From Myxococcales bacterium (GTDB lineage: Bacteria; Myxococcota; Myxococcia; Myxococcales; Myxococcaceae), in NCBI GenBank assembly GCA_020846875.1, contig JADLDB010000169.1:87292-151291 (forward strand): a stretch of 64,000 bases of DNA, written 5' to 3'. The position numbers and the translations under genes were made by a program. The notes below the pieces were generated by a model that saw only the letters and a list, made by a program, of their open reading frames with translations, had not been told where the DNA came from and made no database searches. This document shows, one piece after another, positions 19,467-27,543 of the stretch; positions within the stretch are counted from its first letter, which is position 1; every line of letters starts with the position of its first letter.

Positions 19467-19509
19467 GGCGGAGCACTGCCGTCGGGCCCGAAGGGCCCGC
19501 TGCTCCGCC
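19467..19509 (-). other. Two-tier hairpin in the leader of the first lipoprotein triplet
   Basis: An outer perfect 9-base stem (GGCGGAGCA / TGCTCCGCC) encloses an inner perfect 7-base stem (CGGGCCC / GGGCCCG) with a GAA loop. The stems are separated by 7 unpaired bases on one side and 1 on the other. It lies 17 bases upstream of the C1 ATG and has no following U-run, so it is best read as a structured 5' leader. It could slow or protect translation of the long operon. Confidence 0.5.
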
Positions 19510-19733
19510 ACGGTTTGTCTGGGGCGACCGGCCCCCCACAGGAGATGGATGAACCGCGAAGGGCCGCTGGCCACCGCGGCTACCAATAACGACGCGGCCC
19601 CACAAAGCACTAAGGATGCCAGCGCCAACACGTCGGATTTGGGGCGACTTGTCGCGCTCCCGGCTCTTTCACTCCCGCAGGTGAAATTGCAGGCGTGAAA
19701 GGTGGGAGCCGCTGCGCAACTGGCTTCGAGGAC

Positions 19734-20459
19734 TTAGAAGATCATCCCCACGCCGACGCCGAGGAAGGTGTCGTGCATGTACCCGCGGATGAAGCGGGTG
19801 AGCTCCACCCGGAAGGAGACGCGAACGCTCCCGTCCGCGAGGATCGCTGGCCGCCCGCGCAGCCCGATGCCGTACTGGAAGAGGAACTTGGTGCCCGAGA
19901 GGTTGGTCTGCGTGGTGTCGACGTACTGGCTCATGGTGCTGTAGTTGAAGCCGATGCCCAACTGCGCGTACGCGGACATGAAGGACTTGCCGAAGGGGAT
20001 GGCGAAGGCCGGCGCCAGCGTGAAGTAGTGGTAGTTGGTGTCGGTGTGTACCTGCGGCGTCCCGTCGCTGTACGCGGTGTACTGCCAGGCCACGTCGGCG
20101 AAGAACATCTCCCTCAAGTACTCGTCGGGGATGAGGCGCCCCCACTCCCAGGTGAAGCGGAAGCCGTACATGAAGCGCGGCTCGGTGCCGGCGCCCCTGG
20201 AGGACTCGAGCAGCATCAGCCCGGGCAGGAACTCGGCGCCGACGCCGATGTTGGGATCGTCGAGGTGGGTCAGCGTCTCTTCCGCCTCGACTTCCTCCTC
20301 TTCCTCTTCGCGCAAGGTCTCGCGCGAGCGCTTCATCTTGGTGGGGGCGGCCTTGTTGTCCTCGCCGTCGTCGTCGTAGGGGATGGGGGCGTCGTCGTCG
20401 CTCTGCGCGAGCGCGGGCACCGAGAGGCACAGGAGCGCGGCCAGGAAGAGTCGGGTCAT
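19734..20459 (-). CDS. Small outer-membrane beta-barrel protein
   Basis: 241 residues. A signal peptide (cleavage after ALA, about residue 18) is followed by a very acidic linker (about 20-65) with runs of Asp and Glu. Then come alternating hydrophobic and aromatic strands ending in a terminal Phe (GVGVGMIF), the usual last residue of outer-membrane barrels. No specific family was recognised. The ATG overlaps the stop of the upstream metallopeptidase-like lipoprotein by four bases, so the two are translationally coupled. The giant lipoprotein operon begins 284 bases downstream on the same strand. A role in surface assembly is possible but inferred only from context. Confidence 0.65.
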   Translation of the reverse strand: MTRLFLAALLCLSVPALAQSDDDAPIPYDDDGEDNKAAPTKMKRSRETLREEEEEEVEAEETLTHLDDPNIGVGAEFLPGLMLLESSRGAGTEPRFMYGFRFTWEWGRLIPDEYLREMFFADVAWQYTAYSDGTPQVHTDTNYHYFTLAPAFAIPFGKSFMSAYAQLGIGFNYSTMSQYVDTTQTNLSGTKFLFQYGIGLRGRPAILADGSVRVSFRVELTRFIRGYMHDTFLGVGVGMIF

Positions 20460-21733
20460 GGCAGGGGGGGCAGCAGCGGGCAGGAGTTCTCGCGGCCGCC
20501 GACCGGGCACGCGGGCATGTCGGGGCAGGGGAAGGCGCCGCACTTGAGCTGCAGGCGGGTGGAGAACTCGGTGCAGAGCAGCTTCTTGAGCTCGGGATCG
20601 GTGACGTGGGCGACGATCACGTTGGTCACCGACTCCAGGTTCCAGTACTGCTGGGTGTTCAGGTTGCTGTTGAGCAACTGGCGCAGGCCCGGCGTCTGGG
20701 GCGACTCGTCGTCGTAGGCCTTGATGAGCGCCTTCTGCAGTTGCTGCACGCCCTGGTCGCCGCTGCGCCGGTTGCCCGCCTGGTACAGCGACGCGGCGAT
20801 CAGGTTGCCCACCTTGTACATGTCGGTGCCGCGCACCCACTGATCCGGAGTGCTGTTGAAGAAGGAGCTGCGCAGGTTCTCATCCATGCAGGCGTCGGTG
20901 CGGGCCACGTCGCGCATGCGGACCAGGGTGTCGTCGGACAGGGACGCGGCGAGGAAGTTGGACCGGCACCCGGCGGGCTCCAGGCACGTCACGCCGAAGC
21001 CGTGGAAGTCCGCCAGCCCCTCGTCGAGCGACTTGAGCAGGTTGAAGGACGACGTGGACCAGGTGGTGAGCACCGGGTGAATGCCCTGGTCCGCCATCAC
21101 CTTGAAGTTGAAGCTCTTGTGCGCCACCTCGTGGCCGATCACCCCGATGTTCATCGCCAGCGGCACCAGCTTCTGCTGCGCGAAGGGGACGATCACGAAG
21201 GACTTGATGAAGGAGAGATACAGCGCGTTGTCCGTCGACGGCTCCGACGTGCCGATCCGCGCGTACGCCCAGTACATCACCCGCATCTTCTGCAACTCGG
21301 TGGGCTCGACGCCGTCGTAGACGCCCAGGAAGTAGTCGTAGCTGCGCTCGAAGTTGTAATACGCCGACACCATGTTCCAGGTGTGGAAGTCGGCGGGCCA
21401 CATGACGCCGCCCTGCTCGATGAAGTTGCCGCGCACGTCCGCGCCCTTGTCCTTGACGATCACCTCGTAGCGCTGCTCGTCCGTCATGTTGGCGATCCCG
21501 CCGTTGAGGTTCTGCAGCGGATCGTTGGCGTCGACCACCACCCGGTTGCCGCCCATCAGCTCGGCCACCGAGCCCTTGAGGTTGGCGAAGTTCGCCACCG
21601 TCTTCAGCTCGACCTGCACCGTGGCGTAGGCGCCCGACTCGTTGGGGGCCAGCGCCATCACCTTCACCGGGGCCGGAGGGTTGGGCGCGCACGCGAGGAG
21701 CGCCGCGAAGGGCGCGAGCAGCAACCGTTTCAT
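20456..21733 (-). CDS. Lipoprotein with HEXXH zinc-metallopeptidase motif
   Basis: 425 residues. The signal sequence ends L-L-A-C (Cys 15), followed by a proline-rich spacer. The sequence GHEVAHK gives an HEXXH zinc site at His201-His205. A downstream EGLAD (Glu238, Asp242) fits a gluzincin-style third ligand. This layout is known from zinc peptidases; no precise family was recognised and activity is inferred. The C-terminus is Cys-rich. The frame is open upstream, but only the ATG at 21733 begins a signal peptide. It is divergent from aspS with 55 bases between starts and is coupled to the following beta-barrel gene. Confidence 0.65.
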   Translation of the reverse strand: MKRLLLAPFAALLACAPNPPAPVKVMALAPNESGAYATVQVELKTVANFANLKGSVAELMGGNRVVVDANDPLQNLNGGIANMTDEQRYEVIVKDKGADVRGNFIEQGGVMWPADFHTWNMVSAYYNFERSYDYFLGVYDGVEPTELQKMRVMYWAYARIGTSEPSTDNALYLSFIKSFVIVPFAQQKLVPLAMNIGVIGHEVAHKSFNFKVMADQGIHPVLTTWSTSSFNLLKSLDEGLADFHGFGVTCLEPAGCRSNFLAASLSDDTLVRMRDVARTDACMDENLRSSFFNSTPDQWVRGTDMYKVGNLIAASLYQAGNRRSGDQGVQQLQKALIKAYDDESPQTPGLRQLLNSNLNTQQYWNLESVTNVIVAHVTDPELKKLLCTEFSTRLQLKCGAFPCPDMPACPVGGRENSCPLLPPLP

Positions 21734-21788
21734 GGCGGCCACGCTACTACGGCACCGCCGGAAAAACCGTGCTAACTCGCGCCGCGCC

Positions 21789-23744
21789 ATGGCCAGTGAC
21801 TTCATCTCGAAGACGAAGCGGTCCCACTCCTGCGGGGCCCTGCGCGCGTCCCACATCGGTGAGCAGGTGGTGCTGTTCGGCTGGGTGCACAACCGGCGCG
21901 ATCACGGCGGGCTCATCTTCATCGACCTGCGCGACCGCGAGGGGTTGACGCAGATCGTCTTCGATCCGGCGGTGTCCAGGGAAGCGCACGCCACCGCCGA
22001 GGCGCTGCGGGCCGAGTGGGTGTTCGGCATTCGCGGCAAGGTGCGCTCGCGCGGCCTGCAGTTCTCCAAGAAGGAGAACAAGGAAGTCCCGGCCACCAAC
22101 CCCAACCTGGCCACCGGTGAGATCGAGGTGGAGGTCACCGAGATCCAGGTCTTCAACAAGGCCGAGACGCCGCCCTTCGAGGTGAGCGATCACATCGACG
22201 TGTCAGAGGAGCGCCGCCTGGCCTTTCGCTACCTCGATCTGCGCCGGCCGGCCCTTCAGAAGGTGATCATGACGCGCTCGAAGATGAACGCGGCGACGCG
22301 CTCGTACTTCGTGGACAACGGCTTCCTCGAGCTGGAGACGCCCTTCATGGGCCGCTACACGCCCGGCGGGGCGCGTAACTTCCTGGTGCCGTCGCGCCTC
22401 AACCCGGGGAAGTTCTACGCGCTGGCCGAGTCGCCGCAGCTCTACAAGCAGCTCTTCATGGTGGCGGGCTTCGATCGCTACTTCCAGATCGTGAAGTGCT
22501 TCCGCGACGAGGATCTGCGCCTCGATCGCCAGCCGGAGTTCACGCAGATCGACGTAGAGATGTCCTTCGTCGCGCAGGAGGACGTGTTCGGGATCATCGA
22601 GGGGCTCTTGAAGCGCCTGTGGAAGGAGGTGCACGGCCTCGACGTCCCCACGCCCTTCAAGCGGCTGGACTTCGACGAGTCGATGCGGCGCTACGGCAAC
22701 GACAAGCCGGACACGCGCTTCGGCATGGAGCACACCGTCCTCAACGGCCTCATCGAGAAGTTCGGGGTGGAGGGCGGCGTGGCGCCGATGTGGGAGACGG
22801 TGCAGCAGAAGGGGCTGATCAAGGCGCTGGTGGTGTCCCCGGTGGCCGACGGGCAGCACGATCCGGGCGTGGTGAAGGCGAAGGAAGAGGCGTTCCGCCG
22901 GGCCAACCCCAACCCGACCGCCAAGGTGCCGCCCCCGCCGAAGGAGCTCTCGCGCAAGGAGATCGAGGAGCTCGAGCAGTACGTGATGGGCATGGGCGCG
23001 AAGGGCCTGGCGCGCGCGAAGCTCGCCGAGAACGGGGACTGGACGCAGGCGCCGCTGTTCAAGAACGCGAAGCCCGAGCTCAAGGCGGCGATCCTGGAGG
23101 CCACGGGCGCGAAGCCGGGCGATCTGATCCTCTTCCAGTTCGGGCCCGAGCCGAAGGTGCACACCATCATGGCCAACCTGCGGGTGCACCTGGCCAAGAA
23201 GCTGTGGCTGATCCCCGAGTTCGGCGCCGGCGGGAAGTGGAACTTCCTGTGGGTCGTCAACCCGCCGCTCTTCGAGTACGACGAGGAGTCGAAGACCTGG
23301 GCCGCGGCGCACCACGCCTTCACCCGGCCGATGGACGAGTGCCTCAAGTACCTCGACGGGCCGGAGCAGGATCTGTCGAAGGTGTACTGCTACCGCTACG
23401 ACGTGGTGCTCAACGGCTTCGAGATCGGCGGCGGATCGATCCGCCTCCACGATCCGGCGGTGCAAGCGAAGGTCTTCAAGGCCATGGGCATCACCGAGGA
23501 GGACGCGCGCTCCAAGTTCGGCTTCCTGCTGGACGCGCTCAAGTTCGGGGCGCCTCCGCACGGCGGCATCGCGCTGGGCATGGACCGGCTGTCCTTCCTG
23601 ATCACCGAGACCGAGAGCCTGCGCGACGTGATCCCCTTCCCCAAGACGCAGAAGGGCACGGATCTGATGACCGGCGCGCCGGGCGACGTGGACGAGAAGC
23701 AGCTCCGAGAGCTGTACGTGAAGTCAGCACCCCCGGCGAAGTAG
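21789..23744 (+). CDS. aspS: Aspartate--tRNA ligase
   Basis: Charges tRNA-Asp with aspartate in the cytoplasm. 651 residues, longer than the roughly 590 of E. coli. An N-terminal OB-fold anticodon-binding domain (GWVHNRRDHGG, about 30) is followed by class II motif 1, motif 2 (FRDED near residue 240), the bacterial GAD insertion (about 330-480, HTIMANLRVHLAKKL), the GGGSIRLHD element and motif 3 (GIALGMDRL near 595). The extra length lies in a charged, proline-containing stretch before the GAD domain core. Whether it also charges tRNA-Asn cannot be told from the motifs here. The start is the first ATG that gives the normal N-terminus; it lies 55 bases from the divergent lipoprotein start. Confidence 0.95.
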   Translation: MASDFISKTKRSHSCGALRASHIGEQVVLFGWVHNRRDHGGLIFIDLRDREGLTQIVFDPAVSREAHATAEALRAEWVFGIRGKVRSRGLQFSKKENKEVPATNPNLATGEIEVEVTEIQVFNKAETPPFEVSDHIDVSEERRLAFRYLDLRRPALQKVIMTRSKMNAATRSYFVDNGFLELETPFMGRYTPGGARNFLVPSRLNPGKFYALAESPQLYKQLFMVAGFDRYFQIVKCFRDEDLRLDRQPEFTQIDVEMSFVAQEDVFGIIEGLLKRLWKEVHGLDVPTPFKRLDFDESMRRYGNDKPDTRFGMEHTVLNGLIEKFGVEGGVAPMWETVQQKGLIKALVVSPVADGQHDPGVVKAKEEAFRRANPNPTAKVPPPPKELSRKEIEELEQYVMGMGAKGLARAKLAENGDWTQAPLFKNAKPELKAAILEATGAKPGDLILFQFGPEPKVHTIMANLRVHLAKKLWLIPEFGAGGKWNFLWVVNPPLFEYDEESKTWAAAHHAFTRPMDECLKYLDGPEQDLSKVYCYRYDVVLNGFEIGGGSIRLHDPAVQAKVFKAMGITEEDARSKFGFLLDALKFGAPPHGGIALGMDRLSFLITETESLRDVIPFPKTQKGTDLMTGAPGDVDEKQLRELYVKSAPPAK

Positions 23745-23753
23745 TCGAGAAAC

Positions 23754-23862
23754 CACTCCCCCGCGATCCTCGCCAGCCAGCGGGTGCTGCCGAAGCGCCT
23801 CGGGCTTCCGCTTCCTCCACGCCGACCTCGACGCCGCGCTGCGCTTCACGCCGGGCCGCTGA
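23754..23862 (+). pseudogene. Remnant of a TIGR01777/DUF1731 epimerase C-terminus
   Basis: Just after aspS, two short reading frames together spell the end of a TIGR01777-family NAD-dependent epimerase: ILASQRVLPKRLG in one frame, then GFRFLHADLDAALRFTPGR and a stop in the next. The family's C-terminal DUF1731 segment normally reads S-Q-R-V-L-P-x-R-L ... G-F-x-F-x-x-x-x-L-x-x-A-L. About two residues and the frame are lost at the junction, and nothing upstream encodes the rest of the protein. It is therefore a decayed fragment, not a gene. Confidence 0.6.
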
Positions 23863-23863
23863 C

Positions 23864-24160
23864 TCAGCGGCTCTGCCCGTCGTGCTTCTGCACGTAGATC
23901 CGCTTGCTCAACTGGTTCTCATGGTGCTGGATCTTCACCCGCTCCTTCGCGGTGAGGCCGCCGCCGTCGACGCGATCGCGGGCGATCTCCCGCTCCAGGC
24001 GGTTGTGCTGGCGCTGCATCCGCGCGGCCTCGGGGCGGGTCAGCTCCCCGCTGGCAACGCCCTGATTGATGCGGCCCTGCTGGTGGGCGGCGCGGGCGCC
24101 CACGGGGGCGGCGAGGGCGGGGGTGGCGAGCAACAGGGCGGCGGCGAACAGGGTCTTCAT
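23864..24160 (-). CDS. Small secreted protein with Arg/His-rich helical body
   Basis: 98 residues with a signal peptide (cleavage after ALA, about 19). The body is charged and helical, with many Arg, His, Gln and Glu residues (for example EAARMQRQHNRLEREI and IQHHENQLSKRI). Such short proteins are seen in Proteobacteria and Myxococcota, but no named family was recognised. GGAGACACC precedes the ATG. The stop lies two bases beyond the epimerase remnant read on the other strand. Confidence 0.6.
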   Translation of the reverse strand: MKTLFAAALLLATPALAAPVGARAAHQQGRINQGVASGELTRPEAARMQRQHNRLEREIARDRVDGGGLTAKERVKIQHHENQLSKRIYVQKHDGQSR

Positions 24161-24356
24161 CGGGTGTCTCCTTCGGAAGTGCAGCGGGTGTGCAGCCTTC
24201 AACCCGGGTCGCCCCGGTTGGTTGCGGTGACGCGCAAAGCCGCGGGAATGGGCCTGTTTTCCTGGGTGATCGCCCTCGCGCTCCTCCCCCGCGCCGCTGG
24301 TTCGAGCCGAGGATGTGGATGCGGGACGAGCTGCTGGACCCCGGACTCCGCTGAAG

Positions 24357-26372
24357 TCACGGACAGCCGGCGTCCGGCTTGTTGCTCGTCGCCGGAGGAC
24401 TCACCACCGTCTGCGGACCCAGGCTGCAGCCCAGCGCCACGTTGATCCGCACGCGCCCCGCGCCGCCGCCGCCGCCACCGCCCGCCGCCACCACGCCCGC
24501 GCCGCCGTTGGTCGCCCCGGTCGTCCCCGCGGCCCCATTCCCGCCGGCTCCACCGGTGAGGTTTCCACCCGTGGCGCCTGGCGCTGGCGAATCCGTCGTC
24601 TCCTCGCCTGGAGGCCCGTCGTCTCCGCTGAGCAGGGTGCCTCCCTTTCCGCCGCCGCCGCCGTTCGCCGTCACCGCGCCGACGCCCACCAGCACCACTT
24701 GCAGGCCTTCCAGCAGCACCGCGCCGCCGCTGCCGGCGCCGTTGCCCCCCGCGTAGAGGCTGCCACCGCTGCCGCCCCTGCCCGGCGCCGCGATGGATCC
24801 GCTGACGATCACGTCGCCCGTGGCGCTCACCTGCAGCGCGCCGCCGCCCGCGGCCTCCCGGTTGCCGGAGTCTCCGCCCACGCCTCCGGGGCAGCCCCCG
24901 CGCAGGGGCCGAAGCTCCAGGTCGCCGGCGGTGCCACCCCCCGGCGCGCCCGCAGCGGCCCCCGCTCCTCCGGCTCCACCCGTCGTCCCGAAGCCGCCGC
25001 CGCCCGCGCCGCCGTTCCCCGACGCCGGAGTCCCGCCGTGGCCGTCCCCGGTGCACGGCTGCGCGCCCGCCGCCACCGTGACGCCGCCCAGCACCCGCAC
25101 CCGGCCAGCCGCCGCGATGATCGCCGGCCGCGACCCGCGCAAGGTGAGCGCACCACCGGCCAGCACGTCGAGATCGCGGAAGGACAGGAGCAGCGCGTCC
25201 ACGCCGCCGTCCTGGGGAATGATCCCCCACCCGAACATCGGCTGGCCCGCGCACCAGTTGGTGACGGTGGGCGCCGCGCCGCCGGTGTCGATGATCGTCT
25301 CGCCGCAGTCCAGCACCACGCCCGCGTCGGGCAGCGTGGGCACCTGGGTCAGCTTGAAGTTGGAGGGCGTGTACGGCCACATCGGCACGCAGCCCCCGCT
25401 GGCGTTGCACACCCCTCCGGCCGCGCACGACGTGCCCGCGTCGAGCGCGGCGTACTGGCACCCGCCGTCTCGATCGCACGTCCCGGTGTGCACCTGGCAC
25501 TCCCGCACGTCGCACGCCACCGGCACGCCTGCGCAGCCGCCGTCGGCGTCGCAGCGATCGACCACCGTGCAGGCGTCGCCGTCGTCGCAGCTCGCCGCCG
25601 GCGTCACCGCGTACTGGCAGCCCGCGTCCGGCACGCACTGGCCCATCGCGGCGCGGCACTGCCCCGGCGGCGTGGTGCACGCCGTGCTCATCCCCATGCA
25701 GGCGCCGTCCAACTGGCAGGTGTCCATGGTGGTGCACTCGTTGCCGTCGTCGCACTCGACGCCGGCGTTGGGCGGGTAGCGGCACCCTGCATCCACCACG
25801 CACACTCCGGCGCCCTGGAAGCAGATCGACGGGGGGCGATCGCAGATCACCTGCGTGCCGCCCAGGCACTGGCCGCCCTGGCAGGTGAGCCCCGTCACGC
25901 ACAGGTTGCCGTTGGTGCACGTCCGCGCGTTGCAGTCGAAGTCGAGGCAGTCGGCGTCGCCGTCGCCGTCGTCGTCGAGCGCGTTGTCGCAGCGCGTCTC
26001 CTGAGCCGGCAGGTTCTTCCGCAACAGCAGCGAGGCCTCGAGGATCACCCCCGCCCGGAAGCGCGCCTCTTTGGGGGCGGCCGTCTCCGGTGGTTGGGTC
26101 AGCGTGGTGCAGCTCTCGTCGGAGTACCCCGAGGCCTCCAGGGTGATGGTGGCGGGCAGATCCGCCTGCACCAGGCCCACCTTGAGGCGGCTCTTCCCGC
26201 GGGTCAGCATGCAGTTGCTGGGCTTGGTGATCGCCTCGCCCCTGGCCAGCAGTCGCACGGCCTTCGAGGTGACGCCCTGCTCCAGCTCGATGGTGACGTA
26301 CAGGCCGGGCTCGATCCCCTTCGAGCCGCAGGCCGTCAGCGCCAGGGCGAAGAGCCACCCGCACCGCTTCAC
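24357..26372 (-). CDS. Cys-rich and Gly-rich lipoprotein
   Basis: 671 residues, GTG start overlapping the upstream hydrolase stop by four bases. The lipobox L-T-A-C gives the lipidated Cys at residue 15. Residues about 20-125 form a small beta domain. About 130-330 holds Cys repeats of the type C-D-D-G-[ND]-x-C-T-x-x-D-x-C, similar to the Cys-rich repeats of myxobacterial surface proteins. About 380-671 is a low-complexity Gly/Ala-rich region (GGAGGxG runs) that probably forms an extended or beta-helical structure. Likely displayed on the cell surface; function unknown. Confidence 0.75.
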   Translation of the reverse strand: MKRCGWLFALALTACGSKGIEPGLYVTIELEQGVTSKAVRLLARGEAITKPSNCMLTRGKSRLKVGLVQADLPATITLEASGYSDESCTTLTQPPETAAPKEARFRAGVILEASLLLRKNLPAQETRCDNALDDDGDGDADCLDFDCNARTCTNGNLCVTGLTCQGGQCLGGTQVICDRPPSICFQGAGVCVVDAGCRYPPNAGVECDDGNECTTMDTCQLDGACMGMSTACTTPPGQCRAAMGQCVPDAGCQYAVTPAASCDDGDACTVVDRCDADGGCAGVPVACDVRECQVHTGTCDRDGGCQYAALDAGTSCAAGGVCNASGGCVPMWPYTPSNFKLTQVPTLPDAGVVLDCGETIIDTGGAAPTVTNWCAGQPMFGWGIIPQDGGVDALLLSFRDLDVLAGGALTLRGSRPAIIAAAGRVRVLGGVTVAAGAQPCTGDGHGGTPASGNGGAGGGGFGTTGGAGGAGAAAGAPGGGTAGDLELRPLRGGCPGGVGGDSGNREAAGGGALQVSATGDVIVSGSIAAPGRGGSGGSLYAGGNGAGSGGAVLLEGLQVVLVGVGAVTANGGGGGKGGTLLSGDDGPPGEETTDSPAPGATGGNLTGGAGGNGAAGTTGATNGGAGVVAAGGGGGGGAGRVRINVALGCSLGPQTVVSPPATSNKPDAGCP

Positions 26373-27463
26373 TTCGCTTCCTCCCCGACGTCACGTCCTT
26401 CGCCGAAGCCCAGCACCGCAAAGGGGGCCGGCGTCTCCGCGAGCGCCGCCTCGAGCGCCTCCACCGCCTCCGTCTCCCCGTCGTCCGCCAGCGGGAAGGT
26501 GCCGTAGTGCATCGGCACCGCCAGCGTGGCCTTGAGGTCCACCGCCGCCTGCACCGCCTCCTTCGGTGACATGTGGATCGCGCTCATGAACCACTCCGGC
26601 TTGTAGGCGCCGATGGGTAGCACGGCCAGGCGCATCGGTCCCAGCCGCTTCTGCACCTCGGCGAAGTGCGCTCCGTAGCCGGTGTCCCCGCCGAAGTACG
26701 CCTTGCCCGCCGAGCCTTCCAGCACCCAGGCAGTCCACAGCGTGCCGTCGGCGTCGAAGAGGCCCCGGTTGGAGAAGTGTTGGTTGGGCACGCTGCGCAC
26801 GGTGATCCCCTTGAGCTCCTGTGCGTCCCACCAGTCCAGCTCGGCCACGTCGGCCAGGCCCTGGGCCTCGAGGAAGGCCTTGTTCCCCAGCCCCACGAAG
26901 ATGCGCACCTTCGGCCAGGTCGCGGCGATGCGCTTGAGCGTCGGCACGTCGAGGTGATCGTAGTGGTTGTGGCTCACCACCACCGCGTCGATCCGCGGCA
27001 GCTCCTCGAAGCGGATCCCCGGCGGGCGCACCCGCTTCGGGCCGGCGAAGGACACCGGGCTGGCGCGCTCCGAGTAGATCGGATCGGTCAGCACGTTCAC
27101 TCCGTCCAACTGGATGAGGGTGGTGGCGTGGTTGATGAAGGTCACCCGCATCGCGCCCCGCGCCACCTCGTACGGGGGGCGGCTCCCGTACGGCTCTTCC
27201 CGGTAGCTCTTCCACGGGCCCTGCTGCCGCTCCCGCTGCCACTTGAAGAAGGAGGACAGGCCGCCCAGCGTGCCGAAGGACCCCACCTTCTTCGGCGCCT
27301 CGGGGGTGATGAATCGCTCGCCGTCGAAGTGAGGCCCCTTCTCGCCGCGCCAGGTGGGAGCGGACAGCGCGCAGCCCACCACCGGGATGCCCGCGCTCGC
27401 GGACAACACCACCGCGAACAAGAGCAGGCCCAGCTTGCGCGCGATGCGACTCACCGGGGACAT
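26369..27463 (-). CDS. Metallo-beta-lactamase-fold hydrolase, NAPE-PLD-like
   Basis: 364 residues. A hydrophobic N-terminus (about 10-30) may be a signal or lipoprotein signal (VVGC). The body has the dinuclear zinc motif SHNHYDHLD, a later GGDTG and a C-terminal HYGTF. The phrase GAYKPEWFMSAIHMSP matches the family of N-acyl-phosphatidylethanolamine phospholipase D and related UlaG-like hydrolases. The substrate is probably a lipid phosphodiester, but this is inferred from family. A longer start at GTG 27508 is possible; 27463 was chosen for its ATG and signal-like N-terminus. Divergent from the flavoprotein operon with 80 bases between starts. Confidence 0.75.
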   Translation of the reverse strand: MSPVSRIARKLGLLLFAVVLSASAGIPVVGCALSAPTWRGEKGPHFDGERFITPEAPKKVGSFGTLGGLSSFFKWQRERQQGPWKSYREEPYGSRPPYEVARGAMRVTFINHATTLIQLDGVNVLTDPIYSERASPVSFAGPKRVRPPGIRFEELPRIDAVVVSHNHYDHLDVPTLKRIAATWPKVRIFVGLGNKAFLEAQGLADVAELDWWDAQELKGITVRSVPNQHFSNRGLFDADGTLWTAWVLEGSAGKAYFGGDTGYGAHFAEVQKRLGPMRLAVLPIGAYKPEWFMSAIHMSPKEAVQAAVDLKATLAVPMHYGTFPLADDGETEAVEALEAALAETPAPFAVLGFGEGRDVGEEAK

Positions 27464-27543
27464 GAACGCAGCAGCAATTAGCACGGGGGCGGCCCAGATC
27501 GCAGGCACCCTTCACCCCCGGCTTTGCTACAACCCGCCGTCGC

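Noticed and set aside
24200..24220. Inverted repeat CAACCCGGG / CCCCGGTTG as a possible terminator
   Set aside because: It has a central mismatch and no T-run on either side; a weak hairpin is common in such GC-rich DNA.
24290..24312. GGTTCGAGCC string resembling a tRNA T-arm
   Set aside because: Flanking bases do not form the T stem, and no acceptor or anticodon arms can be found around it on either strand.
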